64,000 nucleotides of DNA, taken from contig JAUMIR010000004.1 in the NCBI GenBank assembly GCA_030847615.1, positions 85,281,001 to 85,345,000 of the forward strand, given 5' to 3'. Below are positions 57,263 to 64,000 of this stretch, one piece after another. This DNA comes from Gambelia wislizenii. Lineage: Eukaryota > Chordata > Lepidosauria > Squamata > Crotaphytidae. The notes beneath the pieces were generated by a model. The model was not told the DNA's origin. It saw nothing but the letters and a program-made list of their open reading frames with translations, and did not search any database. The translations under genes were made by a program, and so were the position numbers. Every line of letters starts with the position of its first letter. Position 1 is the stretch's first letter.

Positions 57263-57416
57263 AATAGAACAGAATAGAATAGAACAGAATCTTTATTACG
57301 GTCATAGACCAGCAAAGGTAAAAGGGATACAGAGTAAAGGTAAAAACATAGGATAAAAACAGGCTAAAAAACAGTATTTAAAATGTTAGCTCCAGTATAA
57401 CAAGACTAAGATGATA

Positions 57417-60400
57417 CTATTCTACTGTTGAGGACATTGTCTGTCGAATTTTAACCGCAGCTGCACAGAATCTGGCAACAATATAAGTTGCTCCTGGGTT
57501 GGTGTCTGAAAGCAACAAGTTTATGTAGAATTGTCCAGTGTGCCCCTGATATTTATGCAACAGGGATGAAATTAGGCTGAGACGTATGTCCCCGTAGTAT
57601 GAGCACTGGAGTAATACATACTCTGTTGTTTCTATTTGGCCTGAGTTGCAGGGGCACAGTCTGTCTGAGAAGGGGGTCTTCTTGTATAGGCCTTCAAGGA
57701 CCGCTGAAGGGAGGGCACGACACCGTGCAAGAGTAAAGGCCCTTCAATGTTTGGGTATTTCAAGTGTTGCTAAGTATGCCAAAGGAGAGGCCAGATATCT
57801 ATTGGAGTCACTAGCGATGAAGGTTGGAGTGCTGGCTAGATCCAGTTGTCTCTCTATATCTGCTACCCGTTGTTTGATAGTAGCTTTCGCCCTATCATAT
57901 CCCAGGCTAAGCAGAAGATCTGGAGAAAGGCCCAGCATTGAAATTTTAGTCATCACTGTCAGTTTTGCAGGTGGATTGGAAATCATCACTTAAGGTTAGT
58001 GGAGCAAGGCCAGTGGGAAAGAGGGATAGTCTGAGCCAGTAGCTGAGTATGGTCACCCACACTCTGGCCTCCACTTTCATAAATCCTGACTCCAGTCTCA
58101 GAGCTGCGTTAGAGACACATTTTGGAGTTTGGAAAGCTGATCTTAAAAATTTGGATTGGACAAGTTCTAATGGAGCAGGGTTGGGGAAGGGTCCCAATTG
58201 GGATCCGTAAAGCAGTTGTGCTACTAGTTTGGCTTTAAAGAGTTTGAGCACGGCAGGTAAATAGTGGCCTCCTCTTGTCTTAAGAAATTTGAGAATGGCT
58301 GTTGTACTCCTCTGCGCATTGCAAGCAGCATACTCCCCATGTGCTTTCCTACTACCAGTGGTTTGAAAAATTACCCCCAGGTATTTGAAACAAGAGACCT
58401 GCTCAATCTTGTGGCCATCTATATTCCAGTTGTAGTTCTTAGGCCTTTTAGCGAATGCCATGATTTTAGTTTTTTGATAGTTGAGTTCTAGCTGTTCCGC
58501 TCTACAATATTGTGTTAGTGCTCTTAGGGCTCTTTTTAGTCCAACGGGAGTCCTTGAAAGTACTGCTGCATCATCCGCATAAAGCAGGGTTGACATATGC
58601 CTTCCCTCTAATTTTGGGGGATGGAAGTTAGTGTTGTTGAGGTGATCCACCAAATCCTTGATGTAGAAGTTAAACAGGAGTGGAGCTAGAATGCAGCCTT
58701 GCTTGACACCCTTCTCAGTGACAATGTCATTGGTAAGATGTCCCTGGGGGTTACATCTTACTTTTAATGAGGTCCCTTCATGCTGCATATGTATTAGATG
58801 GAGTAAACGTCGGTCGATCGAAGAAGCCTCCAGTTTTTTCCACAGTTTGGTTCGGGATATAGAGTCAAAAGCTGCTTTAAAGTCTATGAAGGCAGCATAG
58901 AGAGAATCTGTGCTGCAGGTGGAGTATTTTTCAATAAGGTGGTGGAGTACAAGGCACTGGTCTATGGTGGAGCGGCCTTCCCTAAAGCCAGCTTGCTCTT
59001 CTGCAAGTATGTTTTCTTGTTCCAACCAGATTTGAAATTTCCACTTTAAGTGTCTTGCATAGAGTTTGCTGATTGTACTGAGGAGACTAATTGGTCTGTA
59101 GTTGACAGGATCATCCTTGCTTCCTTTCTTATATATGGGGACGATGATTGCAAGGCCCCAATCCTTGGGTGCTCGACCATATTTGTCAATACAGGTGAAA
59201 AGTGAGGCCAGGATAGGGGCCCAAAATTCGAGGTTGTTTTTAATGGCTTCTGCAGGTATTAAGTCTTCCCCTGGAGCCTTCCTCATTCTCAGCTGGGCTA
59301 CAAGGTTCTTTATCTCTGTCGCTGTCACTGGTGGCCACCCTTGGGTATTTTCTATATTTTGGCTAGTGCATCCACTTTCGATGTAGTTGTCCTTATAAAG
59401 CGCTTGAAAGTGATCCTCCCATATCCCTTGGGGGATGTGACAATCCATTGTAGCTGGCCAATTTCTCTGGGAGCTTGATGTAATATGCCAGAATAGAGCT
59501 GTGTTGTTGGATCTGACTGCCTGGATAAGTTGTGTCCAGTCATTCTTCATGGCTTCTTTTTTCTTGTTCATCAGCAGCTTTTTGTAGTCTCTTTTCTGCT
59601 GGAGCAGCATTGGTACAGCATCTGGGATGTTATTAGGTAACCCTGATAATTATCAATGAGGACTTTTTTAGCATTAACACATTCCTTGTCAAACCATGGT
59701 TTGGAGTGGTGCTGTTGTTGTTTCCACTGATGTACACTATTTTGACGGATTAGATATTGGTGTAGAGCTTGGGTAAGTGTATTGTAATTTTCCAAGATTT
59801 CATCAGGGGACTCAGCTGATATCAGGGCAGTCCTAAAATGCTGAAGTTGGTCTGAAGCCAATACCTCACTTATTGTTTGGTTTAGTTGGGGGGTCCATTT
59901 AGCTCGGTGATAAGTCCTTCCTGATGGTGTCACAGAAAGGTGATAGCGCTCCCTGGTGTGCGTCTCCTGAGTGAAGTCACTAAGATGTAGCCGAATTGGA
60001 AAATGATCACTTTCAAATCTGGGCATAACTTCTAATTCCTTGGCATAGGGAAGAAGGTCCCTAGAAATGATTATGTAATCAATGGCACTCATTCTGGACC
60101 CAGAGAGATAAGTGAATTCAGCTGGGCAGTCATTTTCCAGGGCACCATTTAGGATTTGAAGGTTCAGCCTGAATACTGTTTGATCCAGACAAAGTCCTGC
60201 AAAATTTGATTTCTTGTCCTTTGAGCATCGGATGAGGTGGGTTCCATCATCTTCAAAATCAGGAGGAGGGTATTTGTGCTGGGCATATAGGGTAAGATTG
60301 TTGGGGCCCAGTCTGGCATTCAAATCACCCCCCCCCAAATTACAAATGCATTTGGGTTCTGCAACATGAGATTAGGAGTGTATGATTCCAGTTCAGCCCA

Positions 60401-60748
60401 CAGGCCTCTGATTTGGGATTTCTTCTTCATTGGAGGCATGTAGGCATTTATTATCAGCAAAGTGCAATGGTTAAATTGAATTAGCACTGCCATGGCATAT
60501 GTTTTAAAAGTGGAAAGAGGCCTTGTTATGACACGTAGGGTGGTGGAAACCAGAATGCCCAGGCCACCTCTAGCTCTTCCATGCTTTTTCCCTGGCTCTG
60601 CCGGAATTGAGAATGAGTGAAAGCCATTTAATAACAGATCCTTATTAGTCCATGTTTCCTGGATCAGTACAATGTCATATTGGGTGAGGAAGTCACTAGG
60701 ACAAGGATCTCTGTGGGCCGTCGGCCACCCAGCGATGTTCCAGGTCAT
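57417..60748 (-). pseudogene. LINE ORF2: endonuclease-reverse transcriptase, three frameshifts
   Basis: Would encode ~1110 residues that nick target DNA and reverse-transcribe the LINE RNA. The start MTWNIAGW lies 30 nt after the ORF1 stop and in the same frame. APE motifs in order: WNIAGW, LIQETW, GDLNARLG and SDHFPIRL. RT motifs: NYRPISLLSTISKLYARHL, AGFREGRSTIDQCLVLHHL, FIDFKAAFDS, KGVKQGCILAPLLFNFYIKD, LLYADDAAVLS and CFKYLGVIF. The C-terminal segment has GLSPDLLLSLGYDRAK and a Cys-rich LCPCNSGQIETTEYVLLQC, ending TMSSTVE. Breaks: at a nine-C run (60328-60336) inside GDLNAR, near 59640, and near 57965. No in-frame nonsense codons were seen within the long RT block, so the decay is recent. 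Confidence 0.9.
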
Positions 60749-60778
60749 AAGAGTAACCTTGTGCTGGTCTGTTGGAAG

Positions 60779-62290
60779 TCAGGCAGTCGCATTGCAGGCC
60801 ACAGGCTGGATGGGTAATTCATCTGATGGCAGTTGGTTAAATGGCTGGGTTGACTGTGGCTGTGTCCTCCTCTGTGGATGGAGGGGTAGTGAATCACATT
60901 CCTGCTCTTCCTGCCCTGACTGTTCTGGAGGAGAGATTGGAAGAACCAATGCAGCATGGGAAGCGAAATGAGGATCACAAGCAAGCAAGGATCCCATCTC
61001 TTTAGTGAGGGGGGCATTCTTTGGCTTAGGAGATGAGGTAGGTGGCAGTGAAGACTGTTTTTCCCTTGAACTAGGTTTGCTCAGGGATGTTTGAGATGCC
61101 TGGAGTTTAATTGTAGATGGGGGTGCATCTGCAGTATATTGCATTTTTGAAGGGGTGTTGGCTACAACTCGGGATTTCAAGGCTTCCTTGATTGTAAGTA
61201 GAGAGTCATCACTTTCGCTTTCATTGTCAGAAAAATCAGAAAAATGCACTGACAATTTTCTGCAAGGGGGGGCTGATTTCAATGGGGCTGGATTGCTGTT
61301 AGATTGACTCAGGATGGTATCTCTAATCAGCTGTATTGTGGGAGTGTGTTCCCAAATTTCTGTGAGTTTTTCTCTCAGTTTAATTATTTCTTGATTTATA
61401 GCCTGAGCTTCTTCCTTTGAGGTGTGTTTAGGTTCTCCCTCTTGGTGTGCAGAATTATTGCTTCTTTGTGTTATTGTTGCTGTTTTCCCTGTGATGGGGT
61501 CACGGACTGTCTCATCCTTGAAAACTCTGTTCATTTCTATATAATGTGCATTCCAGAGGAAATTTCTTTTCCATAACAGCTTGTTAGGAATATTTGCCTG
61601 GTTAAAGGTCATACAAATTCGTTTAGTGGCTCTTGAGCTGGGTAAAAAGTGGCAGTCTAGTAAATCAATTGTTCTGCTGTGCATGTTTAAAAGTTGGGAA
61701 AGATATCTTACAATAGACTTCTGGGTGTTCCACCTACGGGCATTGTTATGTACTTGTAGCAGGAGCTGATTTTTCTGTAACACTCGGCAGTGATTAACTG
61801 CATCCTGTGACATCGCAGGGCACATTTCCTCTAAATCTGCTACATTTTTAACCCCCTGTGTATCATATGGGTTTTGCCTTTGAAAAGCTTGTTGAGAAAG
61901 CTTATTTGTAATGTCGTTTAATCTTTGCAAAATAAGGATCAATGTCTCTATGAACAGTTTGCAGAAATCATAAAAGAGCTGAGCGCTGTTATTGTAGGGA
62001 ATGCTGCCAAGCTCCGGGAGTTTGACTTTGTTATCAACTTGCTCTGGCCCATAATTTATATTTACACTTTGAGGAATTGAGGGGGCTGTTTTGTTTAGTT
62101 CAGATGTCTGTGATGGCTTAAGGAGTAAAGAAGGAGCTGTTGTTACAGATCTGTTACTCATGGGCTGTGTTGTCTCTGCCGCTGGGAAGAGTGAGTCAAT
62201 CCTCATCTGTTTTTCTGTTTTGGAGGTTTCCTGATTGTCATTATTATTACAGGCACTCATCCGATTTCTTTTCTTGCCTTTGGATGGCAT
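60779..62290 (-). CDS. LINE ORF1 protein, 503 aa, intact
   Basis: ORF1 proteins of LINEs bind element RNA and act as chaperones in the RNP. This one starts MPSKGKKRNRMSACNN, with a basic N-terminus. A Ser/Thr/Pro/Gln-rich segment follows to about residue 90, then a helical stretch FYDFCKLFIETLILILQRLN at about 105-125 that could oligomerise. A central region (about 190-265) has WNTQKSIVRYLSQLLNM and RICMTFNQANIPNKLLWKRN, reminiscent of RRM-type ORF1 cores. The rest is low-complexity and acidic/Ser-rich (HFSDFSDNESESDD), ending QPVACNATA. No CCHC knuckle is seen. The full frame without breaks contrasts with ORF2. The start follows a ~95-nt leader. Function is inferred from position. Confidence 0.8.
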   Translation of the reverse strand: MPSKGKKRNRMSACNNNDNQETSKTEKQMRIDSLFPAAETTQPMSNRSVTTAPSLLLKPSQTSELNKTAPSIPQSVNINYGPEQVDNKVKLPELGSIPYNNSAQLFYDFCKLFIETLILILQRLNDITNKLSQQAFQRQNPYDTQGVKNVADLEEMCPAMSQDAVNHCRVLQKNQLLLQVHNNARRWNTQKSIVRYLSQLLNMHSRTIDLLDCHFLPSSRATKRICMTFNQANIPNKLLWKRNFLWNAHYIEMNRVFKDETVRDPITGKTATITQRSNNSAHQEGEPKHTSKEEAQAINQEIIKLREKLTEIWEHTPTIQLIRDTILSQSNSNPAPLKSAPPCRKLSVHFSDFSDNESESDDSLLTIKEALKSRVVANTPSKMQYTADAPPSTIKLQASQTSLSKPSSREKQSSLPPTSSPKPKNAPLTKEMGSLLACDPHFASHAALVLPISPPEQSGQEEQECDSLPLHPQRRTQPQSTQPFNQLPSDELPIQPVACNATA

Positions 62291-62354
62291 TTTTGAGGTA
62301 TATGTAGGTGGTAATGCCAGATGTTAGTGGGAGGACAATTCAGAAGTTGTTAGT

Positions 62355-62385
62355 CCATCGCCATCTTGCCCCTCCCCCCCCTTAT
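62355..62385 (-). promoter_or_regulatory. LINE 5' end with YY1-like motif
   Basis: The minus strand reads a G-run, GGGGCAAGATGGCGATGG, then the leader. CAAGATGGCG (62368-62359) fits the YY1 site and sits within ~20 bp of the element's 5' end, comparable to its place at the start of human L1. Likely an internal promoter component (inference). Confidence 0.5.
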
Positions 62386-62387
62386 GA

Positions 62388-62440
62388 GGAAGTTGCCTCA
62401 TAATTAGAAGGTCATCAGTTCAAGGCTGATGTTGGGTAGA
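62388..62440 (+). other. Right half of a tRNA-Met-like sequence
   Basis: CTCATAA (62397-62403, anticodon CAT) sits in an anticodon-loop context. ATCAG (62414-62418), the loop TTCAAGG and CTGAT (62426-62430) form a perfect T-arm. The D-arm side is cut away where the LINE lies. Confidence 0.55.
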
Positions 62441-62714
62441 CTTTAATTCTTCCATTTACCATTCTTAGAATTTTAGCATTTTGTGACCCCTTCTCATCTT
62501 CCTTGGCAATGCAATTAAAATCCCTTTTTGCTCCCAAACGGGTGAATGCTGGTGGATAAATCGCTCTGATCTTTATAAGGCAAGGGGGAGAAAGGCAAGC
62601 AGTTGGATGCAATGTATGATCACTTAGAAAACTAAGTTATAATTATCATAAATAACAAACATAAGTCTTTTGGGGTGGGGGGGAGAGGAAATTTTAAAAT
62701 GCTAAAAGAGAGGC

Positions 62715-62790
62715 TTGCCTCATGTCAGTCTTGAACTGATAACCTGCTGATTATATGAGCAAGATGCTGCCTGCTTTGCCACGAAGGTTC
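62715..62790 (-). pseudogene. tRNA-Met-like pseudogene or tRNA-derived repeat
   Basis: On the minus strand CCTTCGTGGCAAAGCAGG, GCTCATATAATCAGCAGG and ATCAGTTCAAGACTGACATG follow the order acceptor/D arm, anticodon arm, T arm of tRNA-Met, with the T stem nearly intact. The anticodon loop has an extra AT (CTCATATAA), so it is unlikely to be functional. It could be the head of a SINE. Confidence 0.5.
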
Positions 62791-62799
62791 ATACAAGCT

Positions 62800-63120
62800 G
62801 ACATAGCGGAATTCCATGTGAGCCGAATGAAGGATTTGCAGAGTAACGCAATAGATGAATTTAAAAGGAGTGCATGGCCATACAAACTAGAGGAAATGAC
62901 ATTCTAAAGATGGAGGCGGGGGAGAGGAGAAGATTGTGGGGAGGCGTGGTTATCATATGGTGCGTGGCCTGCGTGTAGTGCTTTGAAAACCTGTCGTTCC
63001 ATTTCAGAAATGGAATGGAGGGCATATGCAGTAGGTAAGGGTTGTATTCCGCAATACTTTCGCTTCGTTATGTCGCAGTACAATCACTCAAAAATGCCAT
63101 CGTGTAGTATCACTCCTAGT
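62800..63120. other. No recognisable feature
   Basis: Unique-looking, with a GGAGGCGGGGGAGAGG purine-rich patch; no gene. Confidence 0.35.
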
Positions 63121-63124
63121 GTCT

Positions 63125-63345
63125 TGTTTGGCTAATGGTCCAGTCTGCTGGAAATCCCCCTGTCCCTGAGTGGAGTTCATTTGCATGTGTTGAGTTTTGA
63201 TTTTAGTGTTTTTCAGGACTGGCAGCCAGATTTTGTTTACTTTTAGGGTTTTTTCTTTCCTGTTGAAGTTGTCCAGATGTTAGTGGATTTCAATAGCTTC
63301 TTTGTGCATTCTGACATGATAGTTGTTGGCCTGATCCAGAATTTT
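63125..63345 (-). mobile_element. Penelope-like element C-terminal fragment
   Basis: The minus strand translates as NNYHVRMHKEAIEIH, one stop, then HLDNFNRKEKTLKVNKIWLP and VLKNTKIKTQ, the pattern that closes the GIY-YIG region in Penelope-like proteins. The end ACTGGACCATTAGCCAAACA leads towards the 3' UTR type seen at 55630-55945. Confidence 0.55.
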
Positions 63346-63349
63346 TATC

Positions 63350-63545
63350 CTGTTTGTTTTAAAGCACATTTAATTTCAATGTACTTTAAACTGTTTTTAA
63401 CAATCTGTTTTAATAGTATTGTTGTTTAATTGTTTTTTCATGTTCATAATGTACACTTTAGCCAACTTTTTAAAATTTTGTAAGCTGCCTTGAGTCCCTT
63501 GGTAGGAGAAAGGCAGGGTATAAACTGAATGAACACATAAATAAT
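63350..63545 (+). mobile_element. L2-type LINE 3' end
   Basis: AT-rich UTR ending TGTAAGCTGCCTTGAGTCCC, GGTAGGAGAAAGGCAGGGTA and TAAACTGAATGAAC, the standard terminus. Confidence 0.75.
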
Positions 63546-64000
63546 GGCAACTACTAAAACCTGCCCTAGTCTTAAAGTAAATAGACATAACCCTCCATAG
63601 CACATTTTCAGTCCTAGTTGTTTTTGTTTGAAAAACACATTCATGGCAAGAGGCTGAAAATTTGGGGAAATTGTTTACAACTGTTCAGGCCACAATGCTG
63701 CAAAATGCCTACACTTTATATCTAATTCTATGTAGATTCTGCAACAAAATGAAGCTGCGGGGACTAATATATTCTGTCCTGTACATGAGAGTTAAACTCT
63801 CTTTACACCAAAGAATGTGTAGCAGAAGAGGATCATGCGGGACCTAGCATTTAAATACAGGAATGGAGATGAGCAGCCTATAAGAACACTGCAGCAGACC
63901 TGCTTGCTAGACAACAATTTACTGGGAGTCATGCACTTTCTTCATCAGGTGAAGTAAGTGGGAACTCAATGTCTTCCATAACAGGCAGTTCTTCTGGCTC
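63546..64000. other. No confident feature at window end
   Basis: Mostly unique sequence. A minus-strand open stretch at the very end (64000 down to 63934) reads EPEELPVMEDIEFPL and stops soon after. It continues off the window and may be repeat-derived. Confidence 0.3.

Larger units (their letters stand above)
57263..62385 (-). mobile_element. Near full-length APE-type LINE (Vingi/I-like?)
   Basis: About 5.1 kb on the minus strand: ~95-bp 5' UTR, ORF1 (62290-60779), ORF2 (60748-57417), ~130-bp 3' UTR with AATAAAG, and a tail of ATTCT/GTTCT-type pentamers (57263-57290) in place of poly(A). The endonuclease is N-terminal and APE-type. RT motif C is YADD. The C-terminus has CPCNSGQIE...QC. Clade assignment to Vingi or another I-superfamily group is a tentative recollection; CR1, L1 and R4/REL types do not fit this layout. 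Flanks share AAGTTRSC, a possible target duplication. Confidence 0.85.

Noticed and set aside
58264..59386. Plus-strand open frames opposite the LINE
   Set aside because: They are shadows of the ORF2 RT coding on the minus strand.
63934..64000. Possible terminal coding exon on the minus strand (EPEELPVMEDIEFPL)
   Set aside because: Only ~20 codons are visible at the window edge and no splice acceptor can be tested; the following CCTGATGAAG-type sequence resembles repeat 3' ends.

Overview
The window looks like intergenic or intronic DNA of a squamate reptile (lizard or snake). I found no bacterial-style operons and no host gene with recognisable exons. Almost everything identifiable is a transposable element. 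The mix fits a squamate genome: CR1, L2-type, L1 and RTE-like LINEs, tRNA-derived SINEs with a BovB-like 3' tail, Penelope-like elements, Helitrons, LTR-like repeats and many small terminal-inverted-repeat DNA elements, often nested in one another. The organism assignment is inferred from this repertoire only.

Layout. 1-5000: Tigger-like MITEs, a TE-poor 2 kb stretch, an L2-type 3' end and a foldback element. 5000-14400: CR1 and L2-type fragments, two copies of an RTE-like LINE (one with a 5' inversion) and a 454-bp non-autonomous element that shares that LINE's 3' end. 14500-16600: SINE and DNA-element fragments. 16600-17470: an island without recognisable repeats, rich in homeodomain-type AT palindromes. 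18355-21760: a nested MITE, a CpG-dense element and a long foldback. 22400-24340: a repeat family disrupted by an L2 insertion that carries a duplicated local sequence. 25700-28500 and 51690-53420: three copies of an LTR-like repeat. 26659-27239 and 43993-45731: Tigger-like elements with GC-rich repetitive interiors, the second holding a 106-bp minisatellite. 29350-36100: L2-type, MITE, RTE-like LINE and L1. 38780-42050: Helitron, MITEs and a CR1 split by a MITE. 46270-47760: a Penelope-like element. 53640-55950: Penelope-derived 3' sequences with hammerhead-like boxes, SINEs and L2. 56319-57003: a second Helitron and a MITE.

57263-62385 (minus strand) is the centrepiece: a nearly full-length, about 5.1-kb APE-type LINE. 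It has an intact 503-codon ORF1 and an about 1110-codon ORF2 (endonuclease, reverse transcriptase, C-terminal Cys motif) broken by three frameshifts. The sequences on its two sides look like the two halves of a tRNA-Met-like sequence, and a second tRNA-Met-like sequence lies at 62715-62790.

The elements interact as autonomous machinery and parasites: LINEs supply reverse transcriptase, short elements borrow LINE 3' ends, and nesting gives relative ages. Family names rest on motifs and remembered family features. No database search was possible, so boundaries are approximate unless a target-site duplication is quoted.
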